Of a DNA stretch of 64,000 nucleotides, positions 41,566-51,107 are shown one piece after another (the first letter of the stretch is position 1; the number at the start of each line of letters is the position of its first letter). This DNA is from Corynebacterium kefirresidentii (GTDB lineage Bacteria; Actinomycetota; Actinomycetes; Mycobacteriales; Mycobacteriaceae), in contig NGUZ01000005.1 of NCBI GenBank assembly GCA_002154655.1, forward strand, positions 1 to 64,000, in the 5' to 3' direction. The translations under genes and the position numbers were made by a program. The notes below the pieces were generated by a model. It was given only the letters and a program-made list of their open reading frames with translations, made no database searches and was not told where the DNA came from.

Positions 41566-42501
41566 GTGACAACAAGCGCGAAAGATAGGCCGGCCTCGAC
41601 GCAAAGGAAGCGCAAGAAGGGCAATGCAGTGTCTATCATCGCGCTGCTTCTGGGGGCTTTGTTGCTGTTGTATCCAGTGGTATCAACACTGGCGAATCAC
41701 AATAAGCTGATGCGCCAAACAGAAGCCTATAGTGGAAAGGTCGCTGATTTAAGCCAAGACGAAAAGGAACGGCAGCTACAGCGGGCCCACGAATACAATG
41801 ACCGTCTTTTGGCAGAAGGTCCGCACGCGCGGCCACCGGTGAACACGGATCCCGGGATGGAAGACTATATGTCGCAGCTGAATGTGGATGGCCCCCAGGG
41901 AATGATTGCCCGCATACGCATTCCATCGATTGATGTGGATTTGCCGGTGTTCCATACCACCGCGCCAAAGGTGCTGTATCAGGGTGCTGGTCACATGTTT
42001 GGCTCAACCCTGCCGGTGGGCGGGGATGGGACCAATGCGGTGCTGTCGGCGCATACCGGCATGGTTAATGCAGCTATGTTTGACCGTTTGCCCACCCTTA
42101 AAGAAGGCGATGATATCTTCATCGACGTAATGGGGGAACGTTTGCGGTACAAAATGACCAGCCGGGAAGTAGTTAAACCCGATGATTACGAAGCCGTTAC
42201 TTATGAACCAGGGCACGATAAAATCACGCTCATTACGTGTACCCCATATGGGCTCAATACCGATAGGTTATTGGTTCATGCGGAGCGATATCCATTGGAT
42301 CCTGGGAATCCGGAACCATCGCCTGCGGGGTTCGGTTGGTCATGGTGGATGATTGCCGTCGTATTAATCGTCTTACTTACCCTGTTGCTCATTTTGTGGA
42401 AGAACCGGCGCAGACGAAAGAAGCGCAAAGAGCAGGAAGAACAAGAAGCCGCGAAGAAGAACCAGCCTGCAGTTGAAGGTGGATCTGAGGCTGGGCACTA
42501 A
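41566..42501 (+). CDS. srtC: Class C (pilin-polymerising) sortase
   Basis: This 311-residue membrane enzyme joins pilin subunits by lysine isopeptide bonds. An N-terminal helix (residues 23-43) precedes the extracellular domain. The lid motif DPG of class C sortases is in VNTDPGMEDYM. The catalytic residues are His163 (LSAHTGM), Cys225 (LITCTPYG) and Arg234 (NTDRLLVHAER). A second membrane helix (about 258-278) and a Lys/Arg/Glu-rich cytoplasmic tail follow, as in class C enzymes. GTG at 41566 follows the base-pilin stop by 2 nt, so the two are translated together. Confidence 0.94.
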   Translation: MTTSAKDRPASTQRKRKKGNAVSIIALLLGALLLLYPVVSTLANHNKLMRQTEAYSGKVADLSQDEKERQLQRAHEYNDRLLAEGPHARPPVNTDPGMEDYMSQLNVDGPQGMIARIRIPSIDVDLPVFHTTAPKVLYQGAGHMFGSTLPVGGDGTNAVLSAHTGMVNAAMFDRLPTLKEGDDIFIDVMGERLRYKMTSREVVKPDDYEAVTYEPGHDKITLITCTPYGLNTDRLLVHAERYPLDPGNPEPSPAGFGWSWWMIAVVLIVLLTLLLILWKNRRRRKKRKEQEEQEAAKKNQPAVEGGSEAGH

Positions 42502-42523
42502 GCCTCGCTAGCCGCTGTTTAGT

Positions 42524-42550
42524 TTGAATTCAGACGGTAACTGATAGACT
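42524..42550 (+). promoter_or_regulatory. Possible obgE promoter
   Basis: TTGAAT (42524-42529) and TAGACT (42545-42550) are 15 nt apart, slightly short for a standard promoter. They lie between the sortase and obgE and would separate the housekeeping gene from the pilus operon. Confidence 0.4.
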
Positions 42551-42585
42551 TTTGGTCTCAACAAAATTCGAGGAGAGAGCAGTTC

Positions 42586-44118
42586 ATGGCACGTTTTATT
42601 GACCGCGTCGTCCTGCACCTGCAAGCAGGCGATGGTGGACACGGCTGTGTGTCCGTCCACCGCGAAAAGTTCAAGCCTTTGGGCGGACCTGATGGCGGCA
42701 ATGGCGGCCACGGCGGCGACATCATCCTCGAAGTCTCCGAGCAGATTCACACCTTGATGGACTTCCACTACCGCCCGCACATCAAAGCGCAACGCGGCGG
42801 CAACGGTGCCGGCGATATGCGCAACGGTGCCCGCGGTGAAGACCTGATTCTAGAGGTTCCCGCCGGCACTGTGGTGCGCACGGAAAAAGGGGAGACCCTA
42901 GCGGATCTCACCATTCCGGGCACTCGCTTCGTTGCTGCAGAAGGCGGTTATGGCGGATTGGGCAATGCCGCGCTGGCTTCCAAGAATCGCAAGGCCCCGG
43001 GGTTTGCTCTTCAAGGCGAGCCAGGTCAAGCGCACGATCTGATCCTCGAGTTAAAGTCCATGGCAGATGTCGGACTGGTGGGCTTTCCCTCGGCAGGTAA
43101 GTCTTCGCTGATTTCGGTGCTTTCGGCAGCCAAGCCAAAGATCGGCGATTATCCGTTTACTACCTTGCAGCCGAATCTCGGCGTGGTGGACATGGGGGAT
43201 AGTTCCTTTACCATTGCAGACGTGCCAGGCCTTATCCCCGGCGCAGCCGATGGCAAGGGCTTGGGCCTGGATTTCCTGCGCCACATCGAGCGCACCGCGG
43301 TGCTTGCTCACGTGGTCGACACAGCTTCCATCGAACCGGGCCGTGATCCGGAATCCGATATCGAAGCGCTGGAAAACGAGCTGGCTAAGTATCAGGAAGC
43401 TCTCCAGGAAGACACCGGTCTTGGCGATCTTCGCGAGCGCCCACGCATTATTATTCTCAATAAAGCGGATGTCCCAGAAGCGGAGGAGCTGGCGGAGTTC
43501 GTTAAGGATGACCTCAAGGAGAAATTCGGCTGGCCCGTCTTCATTATCTCCGCGGCGGCCCGCAAGGGGCTGGATCCGCTGAAGTATAAGCTCATGGAGA
43601 TGGTGACGGAACACTATAAAGCGCAGCCGAAGCCAAAGCGCGATCCGAAGCACAGCATCATTCATCCGAAGGCACAGGCGCACAAGAAGAACACTGGTTC
43701 CTTCGCTGATTTCACCATCGCCCGCGATCCGGAAGTCGAAGGCGGCTTCATTGTCGAGGGCGAGAAAATCGAGCGCTGGATCACCCAAACCGACTTCGAA
43801 AATGACGAGGCCGTGGGCTATCTGGCTGACCGTCTGGCCAAGGCCGGCGTGGAGGATGAGCTGCGCGCGCAGGGGGCCGTGGAAGGCTGTCCGGTGACGA
43901 TCGGCGGCATTACCTTCGAGTGGGAGCCTATGACTGGCGGTGATCCGACGATGGCCAGCCGCGGCGAGGACGCTCGTTTGAAGGGCACTAGCCGCGTTTC
44001 CGCCGCCGAGCGCAAGCGTGCCTCTCAGGCACGCCGTGGTCTTATCGATGAATACGATTACGGCACCGATGAAGAGGTTACTCGCGAGGGTGCTAATCGG
44101 GATAGGTGGCAAGGCTAG
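42586..44118 (+). CDS. obgE: Obg-family GTPase, ribosome assembly
   Basis: Obg is an essential GTPase linked to 50S maturation and growth control. The 510-residue protein has the Gly-rich Obg fold ([13 protein letters not shown], then [13 protein letters not shown]). The G1 loop is [13 protein letters not shown], with G3 DVPGLIPGA and G4 NKAD. The C-terminal OCT domain ([20 protein letters not shown]) is followed by a basic tail found in actinobacteria. GAGGAGAG precedes the ATG. In this family order it follows rplU-rpmA, but here the pilus block lies between them. Confidence 0.96.
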   Translation: MARFIDRVVLHLQAGDGGHGCVSVHREKFKPLGGPDGGNGGHGGDIILEVSEQIHTLMDFHYRPHIKAQRGGNGAGDMRNGARGEDLILEVPAGTVVRTEKGETLADLTIPGTRFVAAEGGYGGLGNAALASKNRKAPGFALQGEPGQAHDLILELKSMADVGLVGFPSAGKSSLISVLSAAKPKIGDYPFTTLQPNLGVVDMGDSSFTIADVPGLIPGAADGKGLGLDFLRHIERTAVLAHVVDTASIEPGRDPESDIEALENELAKYQEALQEDTGLGDLRERPRIIILNKADVPEAEELAEFVKDDLKEKFGWPVFIISAAARKGLDPLKYKLMEMVTEHYKAQPKPKRDPKHSIIHPKAQAHKKNTGSFADFTIARDPEVEGGFIVEGEKIERWITQTDFENDEAVGYLADRLAKAGVEDELRAQGAVEGCPVTIGGITFEWEPMTGGDPTMASRGEDARLKGTSRVSAAERKRASQARRGLIDEYDYGTDEEVTREGANRDRWQG

Positions 44119-44126
44119 TTCGGTAG

Positions 44127-44162
44127 GCCCCCTCTTCTTGGGGTGTATAAGAGGGGGCGCTT
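44127..44162 (+). terminator. Terminator after obgE, abutting the proB promoter
   Basis: GCCCCCTCTT (44127-44136) pairs perfectly with AAGAGGGGGC (44149-44158), followed by GCTTTG. The proB -10 hexamer TAGACT starts at 44165, so the terminator occupies the proB -35 region. Confidence 0.7.
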
Positions 44163-44178
44163 TGTAGACTCGGTTGGC

Positions 44179-45411
44179 ATGTCTTCTGATGAACAGAAAG
44201 AGTCCATCCTTCCACTTCCGGTAGAGCCTTTTGCTGGGCCTACCGCCGATACTCCCTTTCCAGAATCGCTCGATGAGAACCCGGTAGCCTCCGGTTTTGA
44301 ATCGGAGCTTCGCCACGATATCGCGCACGCTAAGCGCGTCGTGGTCAAGATTGGTTCCTCTTCCCTCACGGATGAAAATTTCCGCGTTTCGCAGGAAAAG
44401 ATTGATCACATCGTCGATGCCGTTCATGCGCGCATGGGCCGCTCCGATGTCATTATCGTTTCTTCGGGTGCGGTCGCCGCCGGCATGGGGCCGCTCGGGC
44501 TGCACCAGCGTCCCACCGATCTGGCTACCAAGCAGGCCTCCGCTTCTGTAGGCCAGGTGCATTTGGCCTATGTGTGGGGCCAGTCCTTTGCTCGCTATCA
44601 GCGCACCATCGGCCAGGTTTTGTTGACTGCGTCAGATACTGGTCACCGCGATCGCGCCCGCAACGCGCAGCGCACCATTGATCGCCTGCGCCAGCTGCGT
44701 ACCATTCCTATCGTCAACGAGAATGACGCCGTGGCTACTTCGGAGATGCACTTCGGCGATAACGATCGCCTCTCCGCGCTGGTGGCCAACCTGGTGGGCG
44801 CGGATGCGCTCTTCCTCTTCTCCGATGTGGATGGTCTCTACGACAAGAACCCGGCCGAGCCGGATGCCAAGTTCATTGATGAGGTGCGCACCGGCAAGGA
44901 CCTGAAGGGTGTTGTCGCTGGTGATGGCGGTAAGGTCGGCACCGGCGGCATGGCCACCAAGGTGTCTGCGGCCCGCTTGGCTACCCGCGGTGGCATTCCC
45001 GTGCTATTGACCTCCACGGATAATATTGGCCCCGCGCTTGCCGACGCCTCTGTGGGCACCGTCTTCCACACCCGCGAGGAACGCCAGCTTTCCGCCTGGA
45101 AGTTCTGGGCACTCTACTGCGCCGATACCGGCGGAGCCGTCCGCCTCGATGAAGGCGCCAAGGAGGCCGTGACCAAGGGCGGCATTTCGCTGCTTGCCGT
45201 CGGCATTACCGATGTCCAAGGCGAGTTTAATAAGGGCGAAATCATCGATATCCTCGGCCCGAATGGCGAGGTCATCGGCCGCGGTGAAGTCCGCTTCGAC
45301 TCTGAGGAGTTAAACACCATTAAGGGCAAGAAGATGGAGGAGTTGCCCGAGGAACAGCGCCGTTCCGTTGTCCACGCGGACTACCTCTCCAACTTCGCCT
45401 CGCGTATTTAA
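44179..45411 (+). CDS. proB: Glutamate 5-kinase (proline synthesis)
   Basis: ProB phosphorylates glutamate in the first step of proline synthesis. The amino-acid kinase core has [42 protein letters not shown] and [14 protein letters not shown]-terminal PUA domain (about 325-405) is present. From ATG 44179 the length is 410, with an N-terminal extension of about 45 residues compared with the usual start near RVVVKIG. The ATG is 8 nt after TAGACT (leaderless layout). proA follows after two dehydrogenases and one small gene. Confidence 0.95.
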   Translation: MSSDEQKESILPLPVEPFAGPTADTPFPESLDENPVASGFESELRHDIAHAKRVVVKIGSSSLTDENFRVSQEKIDHIVDAVHARMGRSDVIIVSSGAVAAGMGPLGLHQRPTDLATKQASASVGQVHLAYVWGQSFARYQRTIGQVLLTASDTGHRDRARNAQRTIDRLRQLRTIPIVNENDAVATSEMHFGDNDRLSALVANLVGADALFLFSDVDGLYDKNPAEPDAKFIDEVRTGKDLKGVVAGDGGKVGTGGMATKVSAARLATRGGIPVLLTSTDNIGPALADASVGTVFHTREERQLSAWKFWALYCADTGGAVRLDEGAKEAVTKGGISLLAVGITDVQGEFNKGEIIDILGPNGEVIGRGEVRFDSEELNTIKGKKMEELPEEQRRSVVHADYLSNFASRI

Positions 45412-45444
45412 ACCTAGGTGCGAGATTGCCCGTATGGTTGGGGC

Positions 45445-46374
45445 ATGAAATATTTCATGGGACCGGAAACCTGGCAGCCGATGGTAGAAGATATCGAGGC
45501 TGCCGGGCACCAACGTGTGGAGCGCATTGAAGAGGCCGAGGTTTATATCAATAATGCTCCGAACCCGCGCCGCATCCCCGAGATGCCGGAGAATATTGGC
45601 TGGGTGCAGCACTGTTTTACCGGCGTAAACCAGCTCATTGATGCCGGCGTCATCACCCCAGACGGCGTGCCATGGTGCAACTCCGCCGGCGCTTTTGCCC
45701 AGCCGGTAGCCGAATCTGCACTTGGCCTGGCCCTGTCACAGGCGCACCACCACAAAGCTTTCGCCCAGGCCGCTTCGTGGTCGGTAGCACAGGAGCTGGA
45801 CGAGTCCCAGGCGTGGCTTTATAACCAGCGAGGGCCGAAGAGGGTAGCCATCTTCGGCGCTGGGGGCATCGGCAAGCAGCTTATTAAGCTTCTGAAACCG
45901 TTTGGCGTGCACATTACCGCGATCAATCGCTCCGGCCGCTCGGTGGAAGGCGCCGATGAGGTCGTGCCCATGGAGCAGGCCGACCACGTGTGGGGCGAGG
46001 CCGATTTCATTTTCTGTATCCTGCCTGCGACCAAGGACACCGAGGGGTTAATCGATGCCGCCGCTTTCCGCGCGATGAAATCCTCCGCCATCTTTATCAA
46101 CGTTGGCCGTGGCAGCACCGTAGTAACCGATGATCTGGTGGCGGCCCTGCGCGACGGTGAGATCGCTGGCGCCGGGCTGGAGGTTATGGATCCCGAGCCA
46201 CTGCCTGATGGCCATCCGCTCTATGACCTGCCCAATTGCACCATGACGCCGCACATGGCTGCCTCCGCGCACGTAGCGCAGCACCACCTGGGCGCTATCT
46301 TCAACGCCAATGCCGCGGCGTGGGAGAGGGGAGAGGCTATGCCCACTCGCGTCGATGCGGAGGCTGGCTACTAA
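45445..46374 (+). CDS. D-isomer-specific 2-hydroxyacid dehydrogenase (first copy)
   Basis: The 309-residue protein has the C-terminal NAD-binding fold: VAIFGAGGIGKQLIKLLKPFG, then INVGRGSTVV and GAGLEVMDPEPLPDGHPLY, with the His in MTPHMAASAH. The N-terminal substrate domain is short. A dehydrogenase of this type (unkdh) lies between proB and proA in C. glutamicum. TATGGT (45433-45438) is 6 nt before the ATG, a leaderless layout. The stop overlaps the next ATG by one base. Substrate unknown; glyoxylate/hydroxypyruvate reductases are related. Confidence 0.9.
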   Translation: MKYFMGPETWQPMVEDIEAAGHQRVERIEEAEVYINNAPNPRRIPEMPENIGWVQHCFTGVNQLIDAGVITPDGVPWCNSAGAFAQPVAESALGLALSQAHHHKAFAQAASWSVAQELDESQAWLYNQRGPKRVAIFGAGGIGKQLIKLLKPFGVHITAINRSGRSVEGADEVVPMEQADHVWGEADFIFCILPATKDTEGLIDAAAFRAMKSSAIFINVGRGSTVVTDDLVAALRDGEIAGAGLEVMDPEPLPDGHPLYDLPNCTMTPHMAASAHVAQHHLGAIFNANAAAWERGEAMPTRVDAEAGY

Positions 46375-47279
46375 TGAAGTACGCGATGTTACCCAGCCCG
46401 TGGGAGGAAACCCTCCAGGCACTCGATGCAGCCGGCCACGAGCGTGCCCCACTGGAAGATGCCGAGGTTCTCATCTTCAACGGCGGTCCGGATGATTTCC
46501 CACGGCCCCTGCCACCGAGCGTGGGCCTGGTGCAGGTCCCCTTCGCTGGGGTGGACCACCTGCTCGACGTCATGCGTGATACCACCGCCCGCTGGTCTAA
46601 TGCCGCCGGCCTGTATGACGCCACCGTGGCGGAATCTACCATTGCGCTCCTGCTCGCCCACTTGCATGCGCATAAGCGCGTGGGGACTAGCTGGTCTAAC
46701 CGCGATGAGGTGGAGGCTCATACCAGCTTCCTTTTTGAAGATAAGACAGTAGCGGTGGTGGGTACCGGGGGCATCGGAAAGCGTCTAATTCACATGCTGG
46801 AAGGCTTTGGCCCGCGCATTATCGCGGTCAATCGCTCCGGTACCCCAGTGGAGGGTGCCGATGAAACCTTCGCCACCACCGATATTGAGCGCGTCTGGCC
46901 AGCCGCCGATTATTTCGTGGCGCTCGCGCCGCTAACGGAAGAGACCCACCAGCTTTTCGATGCTGCTGCCTTCCGCGCCATGCCCGACCACGCAGTGGTA
47001 ATTAACGTCGGCCGCGGTCCGCTCGTGGACACCGAGGCCCTTGTTGACGCTCTTCGTGCCGGCCATATCGCCGGCGCTGGCTTGGATGTTACCGACCCCG
47101 AGCCGCTGCCCGATGGGCACCCACTGTGGGACATGCCTAACGTGGTCATCACCCCGCACCTGGCCAACCCTCCCTATTCGGTGCGCCGGCGCATCGGCTC
47201 GCATACAGTACAGGTCATGGAGCGTTACTCCGCAGGTGAAGCAATCCCCACGGAAGTCGATATTCAGGCGGGTTATTAA
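46374..47279 (+). CDS. D-isomer-specific 2-hydroxyacid dehydrogenase (second copy)
   Basis: This 301-residue protein is a paralogue of the preceding one: both begin MKY, and share VGTGGIGKRLIHMLEGFG, INVGRGPLVD and GAGLDVTDPEPLPDGHPLW, with VVITPHLANPPY near the end. The first glycine loop differs (VVGTGGIG versus IFGAGGIG). ATG overlaps the upstream stop (TAATG), so translation is coupled. The pair probably arose by tandem duplication and diverged. The substrate is unknown. Confidence 0.9.
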   Translation: MKYAMLPSPWEETLQALDAAGHERAPLEDAEVLIFNGGPDDFPRPLPPSVGLVQVPFAGVDHLLDVMRDTTARWSNAAGLYDATVAESTIALLLAHLHAHKRVGTSWSNRDEVEAHTSFLFEDKTVAVVGTGGIGKRLIHMLEGFGPRIIAVNRSGTPVEGADETFATTDIERVWPAADYFVALAPLTEETHQLFDAAAFRAMPDHAVVINVGRGPLVDTEALVDALRAGHIAGAGLDVTDPEPLPDGHPLWDMPNVVITPHLANPPYSVRRRIGSHTVQVMERYSAGEAIPTEVDIQAGY

Positions 47280-47590
47280 TGGACAACGCCGCCTCACAAG
47301 ACGGTTCTTATCAAGGGAGCTCTTTTAATCCCACCGAAGCCGAGGTCGCGGATATGAAGGAACGCCGGAAGAAGGTACAGGCGGTCGATTATGCTGCCTG
47401 GGCGGCCACCATCCTTTCCGTCGTGCTCGGCTATTTCTTCTTCCACTGGTCCTATTTTTGGGTTATCCCGATTATCTGTTTTATATGCTCGGCTGGAGCC
47501 CGCCACGTTTATAACTTGAGCTATTACGAAGAGGAATACCTCATGTTCGAGCGGAAGGACGAGAAGCGCCGCCGCGAGCTCGGCCAATAA
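47279..47590 (+). CDS. Small membrane protein with two helices
   Basis: The 103-residue product has a hydrophilic N-terminus and two hydrophobic helices (about residues 38-72: AAWAATILSVVLGYFFFHW, VIPIICFICSAG). A charged tail ends RRRELGQ. ATG overlaps the previous stop (TAATG). I do not recognise a family. It appears to be the last gene of the coupled dehydrogenase set. Confidence 0.8.
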   Translation: MDNAASQDGSYQGSSFNPTEAEVADMKERRKKVQAVDYAAWAATILSVVLGYFFFHWSYFWVIPIICFICSAGARHVYNLSYYEEEYLMFERKDEKRRRELGQ

Positions 47591-47662
47591 GCAGACCACC
47601 GTGCGGGTGCTTGCCGCCCAACTGGCTGAAATGCGCGTGGCCTTTCGTTAAGCTGGTATGGC

Positions 47663-48931
47663 ATGAGCAACACTGAACGCGAAGAAGTTCTGTCCAAAGC
47701 CCGTGCTGCCAAGGAAGTGGCGCCCGTCGTGGCGCAGCTGTCCACGCCGCGCAAGAATGAGATCTTGCAGCGCGCAGCCGACAACCTCATTGCCCACACC
47801 GAAGCCATTCTCGCCGCCAATAAGCAGGATATCGATGCCGGCCGCGAACGCGGCATGTCCGAGTCCCTTATTGACCGCCTGTCTCTCGACGCCGCGCGCG
47901 TGGAAGGCATTGCCGGCGGCCTGCGCCAGGTAGCCGGCCTGCAGGACCCAGTAGGGGAGATCCTGCAGGGCCGCACCATGGATAACGGAATCCAGATGAA
48001 ACAGGTGCGCGTGCCGCTCGGTGTCATGGGCATGGTCTATGAGGCCCGCCCGAACGTCACCGTGGATGCTTTCGGTCTGGCTATCAAGTCCGGCAATGTG
48101 CCGCTATTGCGTGGTTCCAAGTCCGCCCGCAACTCCAACGCCAAGCTGGTAGAAATTTTGCAGGATACCCTCGCCGAGTTTGACCTGCCGCGCGAGGCCG
48201 TGCAGCTTTTGCCGTGCGAGACGCACGATTCCGTCCAGGACCTCATCACCGCCCGTGGTCTGGTGGACCTGGTTATTCCGCGTGGTGGCGCAAAGCTTAT
48301 TGAGGCCGTCGTTACCGGCGCCACCGTCCCCGCCATTGAGACCGGCACCGGCAATTGCCACTTCTACGTGGATGCTTCTGCAGACATTGAGAAGGCCATC
48401 GACATGGTCATCAACGGAAAGACCCGCCGCACCTCCGTGTGCAACTCTACGGAGTGCGTGCTAATCGACGCCGCTTTGGATGACTCCGTCAAGCTCCGCA
48501 TCATCGCCGCGCTGCAGGATGCTGGTGTGACCATCCACGGCGACGTCGCCGAGCTCGAGGCCTTCGGCGTCAAGGATGCCGTGCAGGCCACCGATGAAGA
48601 CTGGCGCGAGGAGTCACTATCTATGGATATCTGCGCCAAGGTGGTCGACGGCGTAGATGGCGCCATCGCGCATATCACCGAGTTCACCACTGGCCACACC
48701 GAGGCCATCGCCGCGCAAGACGCCGATGTCCTAGTGAAGTTCGGCAACGAGGTGGATGCCGCCGCGGTGATGCTCAATGCCTCGACCGCCTTCACCGATG
48801 GCGAGGTCTACGGCATGGGCGCCGAAATCGGCATTTCCACCCAGAAGCTGCACGTCCGTGGCCCAATGGCGCTGCCGGAGCTCACCTCTTCTAAGTGGAT
48901 CCTGCAGGGTACCGGTCAGACCCGTCCATAA
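47663..48931 (+). CDS. proA: Glutamate-5-semialdehyde dehydrogenase (proline synthesis)
   Basis: ProA reduces glutamyl phosphate to the semialdehyde with NADPH. The 422-residue length is normal. Landmarks are GMVYEARPNVTVDAFGLAIKSGN and GAKLIEAVVTGATVP. The catalytic Cys is in KTRRTSVCNSTECVLI, and the C-terminus has FGNEVDAAAVMLNASTAFTDG. ATG 47663 is 8 nt after TAAGCT (leaderless layout). It is the second step after proB. Confidence 0.96.
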   Translation: MSNTEREEVLSKARAAKEVAPVVAQLSTPRKNEILQRAADNLIAHTEAILAANKQDIDAGRERGMSESLIDRLSLDAARVEGIAGGLRQVAGLQDPVGEILQGRTMDNGIQMKQVRVPLGVMGMVYEARPNVTVDAFGLAIKSGNVPLLRGSKSARNSNAKLVEILQDTLAEFDLPREAVQLLPCETHDSVQDLITARGLVDLVIPRGGAKLIEAVVTGATVPAIETGTGNCHFYVDASADIEKAIDMVINGKTRRTSVCNSTECVLIDAALDDSVKLRIIAALQDAGVTIHGDVAELEAFGVKDAVQATDEDWREESLSMDICAKVVDGVDGAIAHITEFTTGHTEAIAAQDADVLVKFGNEVDAAAVMLNASTAFTDGEVYGMGAEIGISTQKLHVRGPMALPELTSSKWILQGTGQTRP

Positions 48932-48942
48932 TTCTCCCCGCC

Positions 48943-49884
48943 ATGATTCGATCTGCTTTCTTCCGTACCGCCGTCGCCCTAAGCGCCTCGGCGGCGCTTG
49001 CCGTTTCTATAGCCCCCGCCGCCACCGCGAATGCTGCCCCCGTCGTGCCCCAGGCAGCGGCACAATCCGCCCCATCGCCGCAGCCTGCTGGGTGTCCCGA
49101 GTTCGTCGTTTTGGCTGCTCGTGGCTCCGACCAGAATGAGGAATACGGCGAGTATTTCGGACCGCAGCAGTATTCGCCGCATGCCGAGCCGTCGAATGGC
49201 TATGAAGGGGCAAACCTCTCCGCGCTTTTTCATCTAGTGGAAAAACGCCATCCCGGCACGATGGATAAAGTCCATGTCCTCGCCCTTGACCCCCAGGCAT
49301 ACCCGGCATCAATGAACCTGCCGCCGCTGGCGCAGGAAGGTGAGCAGTTGAATCCGCTCCAGCTTATTCGCCGCCTCGGTGGGGTAGTGATGGAGCATCC
49401 GTTGCACGAGCTGGCGTATTCGGTCACCGTTGGTTTTGTACATAGTTTGCGCACCGGCATGGCCAATGCTCCGCGCGTGGTGGAAAAGTATGAGCGCGAA
49501 ACAGGCTGCCAGCCGCGCTATATTACGGCTGGCTACTCCCAAGGCGCCATTGTCGCTACCAGCGCGGAGCGCTACCTTGCGCAACGAGGCAAGCTCGCGG
49601 GGGCAGTTTACCTGGGCAATCCCCTCAGCCGTCCCCACGGTATGGCGGGCTGGCTACCGCAGCGTTTGCTCTTACAACCTGCGGCATTGCCGGACTCGCG
49701 CCGGCTTAACTATTGCTTGGACGGAGACTTTGTTTGCGACCTGAACCTCGCCTCCGCCCACGACGCGTTGGCTACCAAGGCGGCTCGCCATGCTTCTTAT
49801 TTTGTAGAGCCCTCGCTTGGCGACGCCGCTTTTGCCGACTCCCTCGCCACTTTGCTCACTCCCTCCTCGGCCGGGGGACTATAA
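48943..49884 (+). CDS. Secreted cutinase-family serine hydrolase
   Basis: Cutinase-like enzymes of mycolate-containing bacteria cleave ester bonds in lipids. The 313-residue protein has a signal peptide (residues 1-32, cut near ANA). The first strand ends CPEFVVLAARGSDQNEEYG. The nucleophile Ser199 lies in TAGYSQGAIV. DNLASAHD is replaced by LNLASAHDAL, where the catalytic His may be. Cys pairs (CPEF...GCQP, NYCLDGDFVCD) fit family disulfides. The ATG is about 10 nt after CATAAT. It stands between proA and nadD, apart from known lipid genes. Confidence 0.88.
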   Translation: MIRSAFFRTAVALSASAALAVSIAPAATANAAPVVPQAAAQSAPSPQPAGCPEFVVLAARGSDQNEEYGEYFGPQQYSPHAEPSNGYEGANLSALFHLVEKRHPGTMDKVHVLALDPQAYPASMNLPPLAQEGEQLNPLQLIRRLGGVVMEHPLHELAYSVTVGFVHSLRTGMANAPRVVEKYERETGCQPRYITAGYSQGAIVATSAERYLAQRGKLAGAVYLGNPLSRPHGMAGWLPQRLLLQPAALPDSRRLNYCLDGDFVCDLNLASAHDALATKAARHASYFVEPSLGDAAFADSLATLLTPSSAGGL

Positions 49885-49893
49885 TCACCACCC

Positions 49894-50511
49894 ATGACTA
49901 GCCCACAGCGCATCGGCATCATGGGTGGCACCTTTGACCCCATCCACAATGGTCACTTGGTAGCCGCCAGTGAGGCCGCGCATCGCTTTGCCCTCGATAG
50001 CGTCATCTTTGTGCCCACAGGTCAGCCTTGGCAGAAGTCTCACCGCGAGGTCACTGCGGCCGAGCACCGCTACTTGATGACGATGGTGGCTACCGCATCC
50101 AATCCGCGCTTTACCGTCTCGCGGGTAGATATTGACCGCGAGGGGCCTACCTATACCATCGATACGCTGCGGGATCTGCGTAAGCTTTTCCCAGAAGCGG
50201 AGTTCTATTTCATTACCGGCGCCGATTCGCTGGCCTCTATTATGAGCTGGCATAACTGGGAAGAGATGCTGGAGATGGCCCACTTCGTGGGGGTTACCCG
50301 CCCAGGATACGAATTAAGCGCTGATATGCTGCCCGCCGATGCGCAAGAGGATATTGACCTCATCGATATCCCCGCCATGGCCATTTCCTCCACCGCGTGC
50401 CGCGAGCGCTCTGCCCAACGCCAGCCCGTGTGGTACCTCGTACCGGATGGAGTGGTGCAATACATCACCAAAAACAATCTCTACGGTCCCAACCCAGACA
50501 AGCCCCTGTAG
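49894..50511 (+). CDS. nadD: Nicotinate-nucleotide adenylyltransferase
   Basis: NadD adenylylates nicotinate mononucleotide in NAD synthesis. The 205-residue protein has [18 protein letters not shown] (phosphate loop with the HxGH motif) and [12 protein letters not shown]. The C-terminal [11 protein letters not shown] motif corresponds to the ISSTxIR signature. TATAAT at 49880-49885 lies 8 nt before the ATG, a leaderless layout. nadD-rsfS order is conserved. Confidence 0.96.
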   Translation: MTSPQRIGIMGGTFDPIHNGHLVAASEAAHRFALDSVIFVPTGQPWQKSHREVTAAEHRYLMTMVATASNPRFTVSRVDIDREGPTYTIDTLRDLRKLFPEAEFYFITGADSLASIMSWHNWEEMLEMAHFVGVTRPGYELSADMLPADAQEDIDLIDIPAMAISSTACRERSAQRQPVWYLVPDGVVQYITKNNLYGPNPDKPL

Positions 50512-50630
50512 AAACTTTCACGGCCTTTCCCGGATTTTGGGCACGGGCCTGCTAAACGTGCAAGAATAGATTCTCACTAGAGATAGTCCATATCGAATGC
50601 ACTCAGACGCGAAAAGGGAATTTATACACA

Positions 50631-51101
50631 TTGTCTACTTCTGATCTCGCCCGCAGCATGGCAGAAACCGCGGCACACGCGGCGCAAGAAAAGTTAGCCA
50701 CCAATATCGCGGCTATTGATGTCTCCGATGTCCTCGCAATTACTGAGGTCTTCGTGCTGGCTTCTGCAGATAACGAGCGCCAGGTGGGCTCCATTGTGGA
50801 TGAAGTCGAAGATGAGATGACCAAGCAGGGTTTTGAACCGCAGCGCCGTGAAGGCAACCGCGAAAATCGCTGGGTGCTGCTGGATTACGGCAATATCGTC
50901 GTCCACGTCCAGCGCAATGACCAGCGCGAGTTCTACGGCTTGGACCGCCTTTACCATGATTGCCCGGCACTGGAGATTGAGGGCATCGAAGCCCCGGAGC
51001 GCCCGGGCGAATGGATCAATGGCGTCAACCCGCGTGAGGTAGATTCCATCGACGAGCTCCCACTGGCCGATAAGGTCCCAGGTGAGGACGAGGAGCTTTA
51101 A
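50631..51101 (+). CDS. rsfS: Ribosome silencing factor
   Basis: RsfS binds L14 and prevents subunit joining when nutrients run out. The 156-residue protein has DVLAITEVFVLASADNERQV, NRWVLLDYGNIVVHV and FYGLDRLYHDCP of the family. The C-terminus extends about 35 acidic residues. The start is TTG at 50631, with AAAAGGG upstream; no ATG fits the family start. gpgP-like gene follows after 6 nt. Confidence 0.94.
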   Translation: MSTSDLARSMAETAAHAAQEKLATNIAAIDVSDVLAITEVFVLASADNERQVGSIVDEVEDEMTKQGFEPQRREGNRENRWVLLDYGNIVVHVQRNDQREFYGLDRLYHDCPALEIEGIEAPERPGEWINGVNPREVDSIDELPLADKVPGEDEEL

Positions 51102-51107
51102 ACCCAT

